From Chloroflexota bacterium (GTDB lineage: Bacteria > Chloroflexota > Anaerolineae > B4-G1), in contig JAAEPW010001215.1 of assembly GCA_024232355.1 (NCBI GenBank), positions 1 to 38,191 of the forward strand: a DNA stretch of 38,191 bases, read 5' to 3'. A model generated the notes under the pieces. It ran no database searches. It was given only the letters and a program-made list of their open reading frames with translations, and was not told where the DNA came from. The first letter of the stretch is position 1. Each line of letters begins with the position of its first letter. Position numbers and translations under genes: made by a program. This document shows, one piece after another, positions 9,367-17,227 of this stretch.

Positions 9367-9402
9367 ATAACCCACCGTAGGTGTACACGTACGGTGGGTT
9401 AT
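9367..9402. repeat. Perfect 13-bp palindrome, 10-nt loop
   Basis: ataacccaccgta (9367-9379) pairs exactly with tacggtgggttat (9390-9402). It shares the core aacccaccg with the second hairpin at 9583-9622. Possible terminator or mobile-element hairpin. Confidence 0.75.
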
Positions 9403-9428
9403 CCACTTACTGCCATGAGGAAGTACAT

Positions 9429-9470
9429 GACCCATTTAAGCACCCATTTAAGCACCCATTTAAGCACCCA
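9429..9470. repeat. 12-nt tandem repeat, about 3.5 copies
   Basis: The unit cacccatttaag is repeated head to tail (first unit begins with g instead of c) and ends in a partial unit. An iteron-like arrangement next to a palindrome and an integrase region. Confidence 0.8.
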
Positions 9471-9582
9471 CCCCCCAGGCAGGACACGGATGTGCCTGTC
9501 GAACACATCGTGAGACGTGAATACATATGCCTAATCCTTGCCTTGGATTGCAATGCCGCACATTGCCCCAGAACGGGCCGTG

Positions 9583-9622
9583 GGCATCTCCGGTGGGTTG
9601 TGGGGAACCCACCGGAGATGCC
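9583..9622. repeat. Perfect 17-bp palindrome, 6-nt loop
   Basis: ggcatctccggtgggtt (9583-9599) and aacccaccggagatgcc (9606-9622) are exact reverse complements. This is a very stable stem with no T run after it on either strand, more like a transposon-end or recombination hairpin than a terminator. Confidence 0.8.
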
Positions 9623-9960
9623 ACGTGTGGACGCCACCCGTTGGGCCAAAGCAGTTCTGGCGATATTCAGATCAGTGTACCGAAACGGACGTTTTGCGTC
9701 TATATAAGCAGATAAGGGAGATTAAACTAGAAACTGGCAGTTTACAAAGTCAGGCGCAAGGCAAGATTTCTCACGCGTCTGGGCAGGTGCCCCAAGAATC
9801 TCAAAAGTGCAAAAAGCCAGAACCTTAACAACCAAAAATCAGTAGAATGGGGCGGGGTATGCGCAACTGACATTGCCTGCGAGGCACGCAATGTGGTACG
9901 GACTGGGCTATTTGGATAACAAAGGGCTTGAGTATTCCGAGTTGCATATTGCCTGCAGTT

Positions 9961-10054
9961 GGGAAATTCCAGAGAAATAAATCTCCCAAACAGATTTTGT
10001 GATCCAGTCAACGACACCGTGAAAAAGCAGATCATGATGGAATCCCTGGAGCTT
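9961..10054 (+). repeat. Left arm of a 94-bp inverted repeat
   Basis: These 94 bases match the reverse complement of 37535-37628 at about 82 positions by eye, without gaps, including an uninterrupted identical run of 33 nt (9971-10003). In both copies the same frame stays open (WEIYFSG and neighbouring residues), so the repeat may derive from a coding sequence. Together the arms bracket the integrase and all six complete receptor genes. Confidence 0.85.
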
Positions 10055-10320
10055 TCGGCGGTCAGGCACGAAAATCCTAGTGTCTGTTTCCATAGCCGGC
10101 AATCCATCTTATCTCAGTCACCAGCGGCACAGTGGTGACATGTCCATAACCGACCGTAGGTGCAGCGCCGATAGAATAGTTTGTGTCTGTTGATCACAGC
10201 ACTCGGTGCGGCGTGATCCGTACATGCGGCCAAAGATATGCGTGATGATATCCCCGGAATGCGCCCTACATGACAATCTGTGCTAACAGAACAACAAGAG
10301 GCCACCTGGGCCCGGAAACC

Positions 10321-11337
10321 CTACAACCTCACGCCCTCATTCGCGATCTTGGCCGCTTCCACGTAACGGGCCGGCATAGCCAGCGAGTTCCACCCGCCCG
10401 CATCCTGCAGCCTGTCCAGTGCTGTCCCGTTGCGGGCCGCATGGGTTGCCCACGTGTGGCGCAGGTCGTGGGCGGATAGGCCCGCAACGCCCATTTGCTC
10501 CCCCAGCCAGCGCACCCGTGCCGTTATCGCGCGCTCGCTCATTCCCGCCTGGGTGAGATGCCCCCCCTTGCGGCTCGCTCTCAAAAGCGGGCCGCTGGCT
10601 GGCGCATCTTGGGCCGCGTAATCGGCCATTGCGGTTTGTAGATCGCCGACCAGCGTGTGAGTTTGCACCTTTGTCACTTTGGGGCGGTAGAATACGAGTT
10701 TTCTCTGTTTCAAATCTATGTGATCGACCGTCAAAAGCGCCACCTCTCCGACTCTTAACCCCAGATCGAGCATAATGCACACGAGCAGCCGGTCCCGGCG
10801 TCCCTGCGGAGTGTCTGGCTGTGTTTTTAGTTTGTCGGCCTGGGCTTTGCTCAATACGATGGCATTCTGCTTTTTGTCGCTCATTCTGGTGGAAATGCCG
10901 GCTTGTTCGCGTTTCTCGTTCACCCGTTTGCTCTCTGCGTGAGAGTAGCCGGCGACCATACGAATCATCGCCAGTTCCTGGGCGTCGAGCACGCCGGCCT
11001 TGGCTGCCAGCGAGGCATAGGTCTTGACCGTGGAAAGTTTCAGGTTGACGGTTCCCACCGCGTAGCCTTGCAAAAGCGCCCACTTTGCGAACCCGTCGAT
11101 CAGCCCCCACGTTATCCCGGCCCACGATTGCGGGTCTGTCGCCAGTTGATGGGCGTGGGCCGCGTCACTGTTGAGGTATTGTGCAAAGGTCGCCAAGTCA
11201 ACCCGGTGGCGTCTGAGCGTGTTTGCGGCTCGACGTGCCTGGTAATCGGCAAAGACCCCGGCCTGGGCCGCGTCGTTGGCCTGCCGTCCGAGTTCGGCCA
11301 GGCCGAGCGTTCGTGTGTCAATTAGGGCTGTGGACAT
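10321..11337 (-). CDS. Tyrosine recombinase/integrase (338 aa)
   Basis: A site-specific recombinase of the phage-integrase family. The N-terminal half is a SAM-like core-binding domain; the catalytic part shows GLRVGEVALL (first Arg), a Lys in the beta hairpin (RPKVTKVQ), HDLRHTWAT (His-x-x-Arg), GGW in the position of the second His/Trp, and the nucleophile Tyr in ARYVEAA near the C terminus. All catalytic positions seem present. The start at 11337 is preferred over 11355 because GGAGGAG lies just upstream and inside the longer frame. It stands alone, 0.3 kb right of the inverted-repeat arm, and could have mobilised this locus or be a resident XerC/D-like enzyme. Confidence 0.92.
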   Translation of the reverse strand: MSTALIDTRTLGLAELGRQANDAAQAGVFADYQARRAANTLRRHRVDLATFAQYLNSDAAHAHQLATDPQSWAGITWGLIDGFAKWALLQGYAVGTVNLKLSTVKTYASLAAKAGVLDAQELAMIRMVAGYSHAESKRVNEKREQAGISTRMSDKKQNAIVLSKAQADKLKTQPDTPQGRRDRLLVCIMLDLGLRVGEVALLTVDHIDLKQRKLVFYRPKVTKVQTHTLVGDLQTAMADYAAQDAPASGPLLRASRKGGHLTQAGMSERAITARVRWLGEQMGVAGLSAHDLRHTWATHAARNGTALDRLQDAGGWNSLAMPARYVEAAKIANEGVRL

Positions 11338-11386
11338 GTCTCCTCCGTATCGCATAGCTTCCGACTTGGTTGATAAGTCAGTAGCT

Positions 11387-11416
11387 ATATTATGACATAA
11401 ATGATCAAAATGACAA
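11387..11416 (-). promoter_or_regulatory. Predicted sigma-70 promoter of the integrase
   Basis: On the minus strand TTGTCA (11416-11411) and TAATAT (11392-11387) are separated by 18 nt in an AT-rich segment about 50 nt before the integrase start. Good match to consensus spacing; not proven. Confidence 0.5.
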
Positions 11417-11535
11417 CCATTTCTGCGTGCCCCAAACCCTAACCAGCGCGGTGAAAAACTGAAAAAAGAGGGTAAATCGATGCATTACTTGCCTGAAACA
11501 AGCGCGCAAATGGTCACACTTTTCTCAAATCTCTC

Positions 11536-11638
11536 GGTCGCGACCGCTTCGCGGTTTAATCCTGGGGGGAGGAAGTCTCCTCCCCCCAAGCAACCGCAGC
11601 GGTTGCCCCCCCACCTAGAGTTCAGATCATTCAGAGGG
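11536..11638 (-). repeat. 3' cassette of target T1, copy A
   Basis: A dispersed cassette that follows each target gene. It includes a 12-bp stem/4-nt-loop hairpin (11562-11589, GC-rich), a second hairpin gcaaccgcagcggttgc (11590-11606), and accgcttcgcggt near 11543. Extra hairpin inserted relative to most copies. Confidence 0.85.
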
Positions 11639-14611
11639 TCAGAGTCCAGAGTCATCAGAGTCCGGAGGTAACGGGGACACTACGACCAATCGAAAACCGA
11701 TGCTGCTGTAGCGAAGGTGCGGATCGAAGTCGATCCGACAGGCACAGCGAACGTACCTATTGAGGTAGAGGAACGAACCGCCACGCAAAACCCGGGAGGC
11801 GTTGGGGCCAGCCCCCAAGTCCTCCCGTCCATCTGTTGAGGTATAAGGATAACTCTTGTAACAACTCCGTGTCCACTCCCATACGTTCCCGCTCAAATCC
11901 TCAATCCCATATGGACTTGTACCGCCGGGAAAACACCCCACTGTGCTCGTCGTGCCGATACTCGTATCCTTATAGTTAGCTCGTTCCGGATCAGGATTAT
12001 CCCCCCACGAATACCGCCGCTTTCCCCGCTCACTCCAACTAGCTGCCTTTTCCCATTCCGTCTCCGAGGGCAGGGTCACTTTCCAGCCATCTCTCAGCAG
12101 TCGCGTCACCACTGATTCTGTTTGTGTGTTCTCTCGCAACTGCTCTGTCAGCCAGCGGCAATAGGCCAGCGCCTCGTACCACGTCACACCCACCGCCGGA
12201 TGGTTGGGCAGGTTAAATGGCGCGCCGTAATCTACCGGGCGGTCGCGTGGCTCATCGTCGTCAGGCCCCTTGAACTTGGCGCCATCCCAAAAACCGGCGG
12301 CTGCCGCTTCCGTCCAGTAGTACGTCACACCATACCCTCCATCGCCCACAAAGGCATCAAACTGCGCCACCGTCACCGGGTAGCGGGCGATATAGTACGC
12401 GGACAACTCGACGGGATGTTGGGGTTGTTCATTACCATACGCCATATCGTCCTGTTGTTTATTGCTGCCCATCAAGAACTTGCCCGCCGGAATCTCTACA
12501 AATCCCAACATCGGCCCTTCGGCTGCGCTCAGGGCAGGTTCGTCAGGCAAATGCCAGGCATCGGCACGAAAGCGCGGATCGCCCGCCAAAGCCAACGCCC
12601 GCCCGGCCAGCGCCCGCTCCTGGGCCGGACGAGTTTCGCTCCGCATCGCCTCCATCGAAAAATCCTGGAGCCGTTTCCGCTGCACGCCGGGCAGTTTGTC
12701 CGTCATATCTTGGGCACATCGCGCCGCCAGGTGCGCGTATTCCATATCTTTGGGTTCCAACAGTCTTTCGATCAGCAACCCTGCCGCACCACTGCTCAAC
12801 TCGGGGTGCGCCCCGGCCAACAATAGCACTTGCTCCCACCACTCGTCCGGTGCCGGCGCGTGGTGCAGGACCTCTTTCAACAGGTATGACTCTCTCTTAT
12901 TTACCAGGTACGTGGCCGCCAGGTACTCGCGAAAGGCCTGGTGGGAAAAGGTGTGCAACCCCTCGTCAATGGCAATAAAGAGGCCGCTGCGCTCGTGCAT
13001 CACATCCAGGAACTCGCGCGCCCACTTTTCCGCCGTATGCTCGTCGGCCCGTTCCTCGTCACAGTAAAAGCGAGCCAGTGTCTGCACGGCATCATGAGCC
13101 GGCACCTCTGGCGCAAAGTCCTGCTGCATCTGCCAGGCCAGAGAGACCAGAGCGCGCCGCCGGAACTGGATGGCCTGTTCGGTGCTTTGCTCCCTAGTGC
13201 CCAGGCGGGCCAACTCGCCGGGGCTGAACACGTCGCGGCGTTCTTCTTCCCAACGGCCCAACAGCAAGGTGACGATCTCGTGCAACACGTCTACCCGGCG
13301 TTCGGGCAATTTGCGGCCCCGGTATTTGTAGACCAACACCAACGTGGTGCAGAGCAGCGGGTTACCGGCCAGATCGGCCAGTTGGCGGTTGGGCGTAATG
13401 CAATCGAGCAAATCCTGGGCCTCGGCGCGGCCGGTATCCGCGCTGCCGGTCAATACCGTCAGCAGGTTGGTGATCAGCCGCCGGTACCCGTCCGGGTCCA
13501 TGTCGAGCACGTCGCACACCTGGGGTTGCGGCAACGCTTGGCGTATCGCACTGCCCTCCTGGTAAGCGCGCGGGCGCGAAGTTAGCGCAAAGCGGTTGCC
13601 CTTGGGTTTGTAACGGCGGATAAAGGCTGCCACCTGGCGCGCCACTGCTGTCCGCAGATCCCCGCCGCCGTTCAGCACCCCGCTGGCCTCGTCCAGGGCG
13701 TCCAGCAGCAAGAAACATTGTCCGGTGTCGAGCCGCTTTCTCAGAAAATCGGGCGAAAACCGCACATCGGCACCACGTAGGTGTTCTTCCAGGTATTCCA
13801 ACAGCGCCCGTGGCTGCGGGTCCACGTATCGTCCCTCCCGGTCCTGCGCTTTGAGGAATGCGCCAAAGTTGCGCAGCGGCACCAGCAGCGGCAGCGGGGC
13901 GGGACCTTCCCAGCCCAGTTTCTCCCGGTGCTCGCCACGCGCGAACGATAGCGCGACATGACGTAACAACGTCGTCTTGCCGCAACCGGGCTTGCCGCGC
14001 AGCAGGACACAAGGGTACTTGGACAATATCTCGGGCAGTGTGACCGGCTGAACCGCCTCTGTCATTTCGTCCGGCATCCGGTCAAACCGTTCTAATTGGC
14101 GGGAGACGCGAAACTGCCGCGCCGTCGCTTCAGGGTCGGTGATGCGCAGCGGGACAAAGACCGTCTCAATGTCGGCTTCGGTATACACTTTGCCCGTCTC
14201 GGGGCGGATAAAGAGAAAGGACAGCTTGCTGTGCTTTTCAAAGACGACGTTGTTAAAATAAGCCCGCAGCGCGCCAGCGTCATCGGCGGTGTGGTCGAAT
14301 CCAAACTGCCGGGCGAACAGTTCCAGCACCGCTTGGGGCAGTTCGGTGATGACGACGTTGTCGCCGGTGATCACATGGCCGACCACGTCGCGGGCGATCA
14401 CCGCACCCTCACCGGCGGCCTTGGCACCCTCACCCTGTGCAATGGCCCCGGAGCCGGATAACGCGGCCAGGAGCACGGACTGTTTCTCGCGCAGCTGGCT
14501 CAGCATAGTCTTGATCTGCTCATCGTCCAGGATGCCGCGCAGCGCTTCCTGGGCAGCGATGGCCTGTTCGAGCTTTTCCAGTTCTGCCTGTAGCTGTTCT
14601 TGTTCGTTCAT
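11639..14611 (-). CDS. DGR target T1: NACHT receptor with diversified FGE/lectin-like C-terminus (990 aa)
   Basis: A STAND-type NTPase receptor. Residues 1-50 form a helical hairpin (LQAELEKLEQAIAAQEALRG), 52-88 the Gly/Ala-rich module GSGAIAQGEGAKAAGEGA, then a linker; NACHT starts near 195 with GKPGCGKT at 206-213 and Walker B LLLDALDEAS near 302. Helical repeats follow (about 430-690), with HQAFREYLAATYL typical of NACHT proteins. From about 700 an FGE-sulfatase fold begins (FVEIPAGKFLMGS, YPVTVAQFDAF, LPSETEWEKAA, LSGNVWEWTRS). Residues about 938-979 are encoded by the variable repeat. The ATG at 14611 overlaps the reverse-transcriptase stop (ATGA) and is preceded by AGGAG, so it is translated from the same mRNA. 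Likely ligand-sensing switch; ligand unknown. Confidence 0.93.
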   Translation of the reverse strand: MNEQEQLQAELEKLEQAIAAQEALRGILDDEQIKTMLSQLREKQSVLLAALSGSGAIAQGEGAKAAGEGAVIARDVVGHVITGDNVVITELPQAVLELFARQFGFDHTADDAGALRAYFNNVVFEKHSKLSFLFIRPETGKVYTEADIETVFVPLRITDPEATARQFRVSRQLERFDRMPDEMTEAVQPVTLPEILSKYPCVLLRGKPGCGKTTLLRHVALSFARGEHREKLGWEGPAPLPLLVPLRNFGAFLKAQDREGRYVDPQPRALLEYLEEHLRGADVRFSPDFLRKRLDTGQCFLLLDALDEASGVLNGGGDLRTAVARQVAAFIRRYKPKGNRFALTSRPRAYQEGSAIRQALPQPQVCDVLDMDPDGYRRLITNLLTVLTGSADTGRAEAQDLLDCITPNRQLADLAGNPLLCTTLVLVYKYRGRKLPERRVDVLHEIVTLLLGRWEEERRDVFSPGELARLGTREQSTEQAIQFRRRALVSLAWQMQQDFAPEVPAHDAVQTLARFYCDEERADEHTAEKWAREFLDVMHERSGLFIAIDEGLHTFSHQAFREYLAATYLVNKRESYLLKEVLHHAPAPDEWWEQVLLLAGAHPELSSGAAGLLIERLLEPKDMEYAHLAARCAQDMTDKLPGVQRKRLQDFSMEAMRSETRPAQERALAGRALALAGDPRFRADAWHLPDEPALSAAEGPMLGFVEIPAGKFLMGSNKQQDDMAYGNEQPQHPVELSAYYIARYPVTVAQFDAFVGDGGYGVTYYWTEAAAAGFWDGAKFKGPDDDEPRDRPVDYGAPFNLPNHPAVGVTWYEALAYCRWLTEQLRENTQTESVVTRLLRDGWKVTLPSETEWEKAASWSERGKRRYSWGDNPDPERANYKDTSIGTTSTVGCFPGGTSPYGIEDLSGNVWEWTRSCYKSYPYTSTDGREDLGAGPNASRVLRGGSFLYLNRYVRCACRIDFDPHLRYSSIGFRLVVVSPLPPDSDDSGL
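11675..11798 (-). repeat. Variable repeat VR1 (in T1)
   Basis: Aligns to the TR over 124 nt without gaps. About 17 differences fall at template adenines; five do not, four of them in the middle codons (AGG to TTC, AAT to CAC, GAT to CTT) plus one GGC/GGT change. The ends match the present TR (CTC at the start, ATCGGT at the end). Confidence 0.93.
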
Positions 14612-15744
14612 TTGTTGCTCCTGTTGTGCAAGCGCGATTGGGAAATCGCGGCTACCTTGTGTATTGGTGGAATAAGGATACTTCCAAACAGCACTTTGCG
14701 CAATCCCACGGTGTTGCCGTAGCGGGTATGGTTCGCCCACCCTTGGGCCGAGGCGGTGAGTTGATCGAGGGTGATCTCGGCCTCGGCGTAGCATTGCACC
14801 AACCCGTGAAAGCGCCGCCGAAAATGAATACCCTTGCGTCGTTTGAGATGCTTGCGATCCGGGGTGACCACGAAACCCAGAAAGGGAATGCCTTCCTCCA
14901 CTGGATGGGGATGCGTCCCGGGGTGGATCGTCAGTCGAAATTGTGCCAGTCGCTCAATGATCGCGTCCCGCCAGGCCCACAGGGTGGGTTTGTCGTTGGC
15001 GAAAAAGAGGCAGTCGTCCACGTAGCGTACATAGCCGCCGCGCTGCTTACAAGCGCCCAACTCGCGCTTTACGAAATGATCGAACGGGTTGAGATAGCAG
15101 TTAGCCCAAAACTGCGAGGTTAGATTTCCTATCGGTAGACCTCTGGGTCGATGGGCGGCCAATAGATTGTCGCCGGAAAAGTAGACCATGTCGTAGGCTT
15201 GGCTCAATACACCAACGCCGCTTTCCATGATATGATCCACTAGCCACATCACGTCGGGGTCGTCGATCTTGCGGGCCAGTATGCCGCCGCTTTGCTTCCC
15301 TTTACATAGGATGGCACGCAGTATGGCATGGTCGATGGCGGGGAAAAACTGGCGAATGTCGCACTGCAAGACGTACCGAAAGCGCTGGGCAAGCTGCTGG
15401 CAGCGGTTCAGTGCTCGATGCGTACCCTTTCCCACGCGGTTGGCGTATGAATCGTGGATAAAGGTGCGCTCGAACATTGGCTCGATGATGTTGCACAGCG
15501 CGTGATGGACAACACGGTCACGAAAGGGAGCGGCGCTGATCAACCGCCGCTTGGGCTCGTGGATGTAAAAAGAGTAATACGCGCCGGGGCGATATATTTT
15601 GTCCAGCAGTTCTTGTTGGAGCCAGACCAGGTTGTCCTCCAGCCGGTACTCGAACTGGGCCACGACCGGTCTGCCCCGCTTTCCTCGCGATGCCTTGCTG
15701 TAGGCCAGGAAAAGGTTGTTCCAACTGCACAGTTGCGCGTACAT
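14608..15744 (-). CDS. DGR reverse transcriptase (378 aa)
   Basis: Copies the TR RNA into adenine-mutagenised cDNA that replaces variable repeats. The N-terminus LCSWNNLFLAYSKASRGKR is typical of DGR enzymes. Catalytic residues are Asp129 in CDIRQFFP and YVDD at 241-244. Motif 4 reads IGNLTSQ (205-211), the DGR signature in place of QGxxxSP of retroviral enzymes. The natural end is near HTRYGNTVGLRKVLFG (about 339-354); the last 16 or so residues come from a REP palindrome read through in frame. Start at ATG 15744 has GGGAG upstream; a GTG at 15765 is the alternative. The stop TGA overlaps the T1 ATG. Upstream lie TR, the RAYT gene and avd. All catalytic motifs are intact. Confidence 0.96.
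   Translation of the reverse strand: MYAQLCSWNNLFLAYSKASRGKRGRPVVAQFEYRLEDNLVWLQQELLDKIYRPGAYYSFYIHEPKRRLISAAPFRDRVVHHALCNIIEPMFERTFIHDSYANRVGKGTHRALNRCQQLAQRFRYVLQCDIRQFFPAIDHAILRAILCKGKQSGGILARKIDDPDVMWLVDHIMESGVGVLSQAYDMVYFSGDNLLAAHRPRGLPIGNLTSQFWANCYLNPFDHFVKRELGACKQRGGYVRYVDDCLFFANDKPTLWAWRDAIIERLAQFRLTIHPGTHPHPVEEGIPFLGFVVTPDRKHLKRRKGIHFRRRFHGLVQCYAEAEITLDQLTASAQGWANHTRYGNTVGLRKVLFGSILIPPIHKVAAISQSRLHNRSNK
14633..14655. repeat. REP palindrome inside the reverse-transcriptase end
   Basis: cgcgattgggaaatcgcgg plus gctac tail. It encodes roughly residues 364-371 of the reverse transcriptase, just before the coupled T1 start. Confidence 0.85.
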
Positions 15745-15757
15745 ACGTGCTCCCGGT

Positions 15758-15794
15758 GGCCCCACGCCAGGGACGAAACCCAGGGCGTGGGGCC
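15758..15794. repeat. 11-bp stem next to the reverse-transcriptase start
   Basis: ggccccacgcc (15758-15768) pairs exactly with ggcgtggggcc (15784-15794). It lies 14 nt upstream of the chosen ATG and could be part of the template RNA structure or regulate translation. Confidence 0.7.
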
Positions 15795-15986
15795 GTTGCT
15801 ATGTGCCCGGTCCTGTGGCTGCGAGCGTGACGCCCGCACACAGGACGCGGCCAGGAACCGGCTCCGCCGTTTCTCCTATCTCTTGATAGGTTGGGACCTC
15901 GGCCTGGAAGCCCTTTGATTTGGCTCAGAGCCGCCAGGCAATTCCGGTCATAGCTCTTGGAACAAGAGCCTCTCTTGGAAAAGCGT

Positions 15987-16112
15987 GGACACTACGACCA
16001 ATCGAAAACCGATGTTGTTGTTTCGATCATTCGGATTCCTGTTGTTTCGATATGCACAGCGAACGTTCCTATTGTTGTTGAGGAACGAGCCGCCACGCAA
16101 AACCCGGGAGTG
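15987..16112 (-). repeat. DGR template repeat (TR)
   Basis: On the minus strand it reads as the FGE-domain C-terminus with Asn codons at the diversified sites: [19 protein letters not shown], then [17 protein letters not shown]. About 30 adenines, mostly AAC/AAT codons, lie in the core, and both flanks match the six VRs. It is not preceded by the rest of an FGE domain and so is a template, not a gene. After the shared 3' end (GGTCGTAGTGTCC) it continues ACGCTTTTCC where VRs read CCGTTACCTCC, the expected IMH*/IMH divergence. Confidence 0.96.
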
Positions 16113-16170
16113 TGTGAGCCGGTCCCCGCAACTGCGGCCTGTTGGGGCCGCTTGTTGCCTATCCATTCTC

Positions 16171-16242
16171 GTAGCCGCGATTTCCAATCGCGCTTTTGCC
16201 CCCGCGAACGTCTGGATTATCGCGATTGGAAATCGCGGCTAC
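16171..16242. repeat. REP inverted pair (BIME-like) at the RAYT gene end
   Basis: Two 22-nt REP copies (16171-16192 and 16221-16242) face each other across 28 nt. The right copy supplies the TAG stop of the RAYT gene (16239-16241). Confidence 0.88.
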
Positions 16243-16775
16243 TCGAAATCGAGGTTGGATATTGTTTTTGGTTCTGTGTGTCCCCAACCCGGTTCATACC
16301 ATCCGCGTTTTACGTACTCGTGAAAACTGGTGTGGTCATACGCCTCTGGTTCGCTCACGTATCCGTGTTTGACTGGGTTGTAGTGGACATAATGCAAATG
16401 ACTAACAAAATCACGCTCGTCTCGAATGACGTGATCCCAAAATCCACGCTGCCACAAACGAATAGATTCGTTGATGTTGCGTGCCTTTTTATAGTTTCGC
16501 GTAAAGTTGCGCTGAATTGATTGTAAGAGTTTGCTGACATTGGTGGTTTCTGGCACAAAGATTATAAAGTGCAAGTGATCGTTTAGAAACACATAGGCAC
16601 ACATAATGAATGGGTGATGCTCCTTGGCACGACGCATAGTAACGCGGAGCAGTTCCAGATTAACGTCGTTGGCAAAGAGTGGTTGCCGGTCTTGCGTCAC
16701 GGCTGTGACAAAGTAGACAGCATTAGGAATATACCAACGTCGGACTTTTGCTCGGATTTGTTTTTGTGCAAGCAT
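16239..16775 (-). CDS. REP-associated tyrosine transposase, RAYT/Y1_Tnp family (178 aa)
   Basis: A single-strand DNA endonuclease of the IS200-like Y1 superfamily thought to spread REP palindromes. The HUH motif is HLH at 67-69 (NDHLHFIIFVPE), and the C-terminal helix has YVHYNPVKHG (about 129-138) with the catalytic Tyr; the start region RRWYIPNAVYFVTAVTQDR is typical. Length is normal, so it looks functional. It is flanked by REP copies on both sides (16171-16242 and 16791-16812) and is inserted between avd and TR, a place where DGRs do not normally carry a gene. The ATG at 16775 has only a weak GAGAG site. Confidence 0.92.
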   Translation of the reverse strand: MLAQKQIRAKVRRWYIPNAVYFVTAVTQDRQPLFANDVNLELLRVTMRRAKEHHPFIMCAYVFLNDHLHFIIFVPETTNVSKLLQSIQRNFTRNYKKARNINESIRLWQRGFWDHVIRDERDFVSHLHYVHYNPVKHGYVSEPEAYDHTSFHEYVKRGWYEPGWGHTEPKTISNLDFE

Positions 16776-16790
16776 TGTGTCTCTCGCGAA

Positions 16791-16812
16791 CGCGATTGGA
16801 AATCGCGGCTAC
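16791..16812. repeat. REP palindrome at the avd end
   Basis: cgcgattggaaatcgcgg plus ctac; it supplies the avd stop codon TAG at 16809-16811. Confidence 0.88.
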
Positions 16813-17162
16813 GGGCCGGAGGTTTGTTTGATCCATCCTCCCAGCAGCCGCCCGATCTCGGCCACCATCCCAGCGGCGTGCTGGTATTGGCCTTTGCTCA
16901 ACCAATCCCAACGCGCGGCCAGCCGCAGGTAGACGCGAGTTTTGGAGAGTGCTTCGTCGGCCAGCCGTAATTGCTCTAACCGGGCATCTTTTTTGCGCAG
17001 GTTGGCCATCTCGATGTGCTCCCGCAGGTCAAAGGCGGCAGACAGCAGGCGTTGGGTAAAAGAGAAGCGGTGCGCCCGGGGAAAGTGGTTGGTGATGGGC
17101 AGTAGCCAAGTGAGAAAGTCGAACGAGCGGGTAAAGATGACCATTTCTTCTTTGCGTGCCAT
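16809..17162 (-). CDS. avd: DGR accessory variability determinant Avd (117 aa)
   Basis: Avd is a small basic four-helix-bundle protein that forms a barrel-like pentamer, binds reverse transcriptase and template RNA, and is needed for mutagenic homing. The sequence fits in length and pattern: long amphipathic helices (FDFLTWLLPITNHFPRAHRF; RLLSAAFDLREHIEMAN; EQLRLADEALSKTRVYLRLA; QYQHAAGMVAEIGRLLGGW), the layout of the Avd/23S-intervening-sequence protein family. Start 17162 has GGAGG 6 nt upstream; the longer frame to 17336 runs through the T2 3' cassette and is not coding. The stop lies inside a REP, so its last few residues may have been altered by REP insertion. Confidence 0.9.
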   Translation of the reverse strand: MARKEEMVIFTRSFDFLTWLLPITNHFPRAHRFSFTQRLLSAAFDLREHIEMANLRKKDARLEQLRLADEALSKTRVYLRLAARWDWLSKGQYQHAAGMVAEIGRLLGGWIKQTSGP

Positions 17163-17227
17163 TGAGAGCCTCCGTGTTGCGTAAAACGTGATGCGTGACG
17201 GACACAAGCGGAATGCGCGCTCGATAC

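Larger units (their letters stand above)
9211..10320. other. 1.1-kb gene-free stretch with palindromes
   Basis: It contains two perfect hairpins (9367-9402, 9583-9622), a 12-nt tandem repeat (9429-9470) and one arm of the long inverted repeat (9961-10054). Minus-strand frames around 9742-10107 have no ribosome site and no recognisable domain. The rest holds nothing I recognise; an attachment site for the neighbouring integrase could lie here but cannot be recognised from sequence alone. Confidence 0.5.
15745..16112 (-). ncRNA. Predicted DGR template RNA: TR plus structured TR-RT spacer
   Basis: In characterised DGRs the template transcript includes the TR and the downstream spacer, which primes cDNA synthesis with reverse transcriptase and Avd. 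Here about 240 nt separate TR and reverse transcriptase, contain no gene, and hold several stems: an 11-bp stem at 15758-15794, cctatc/gatagg near 15876-15891, gcctgg/ccaggc near 15902-15939, and caagag/ctcttg near 15963-15977. The transcript boundaries are inferred. Confidence 0.55.

Noticed and set aside
9742..10107. Minus-strand frame of 121 codons left of the integrase
   Set aside because: No start signal or recognisable fold. Part of it overlaps the 94-bp inverted repeat, which is better described as a repeat.
15948..16187. Short minus-strand open frame over the TR
   Set aside because: It only exists because the TR keeps the frame of the target genes; it lacks the rest of the FGE domain and any ribosome site, and fits a template repeat.
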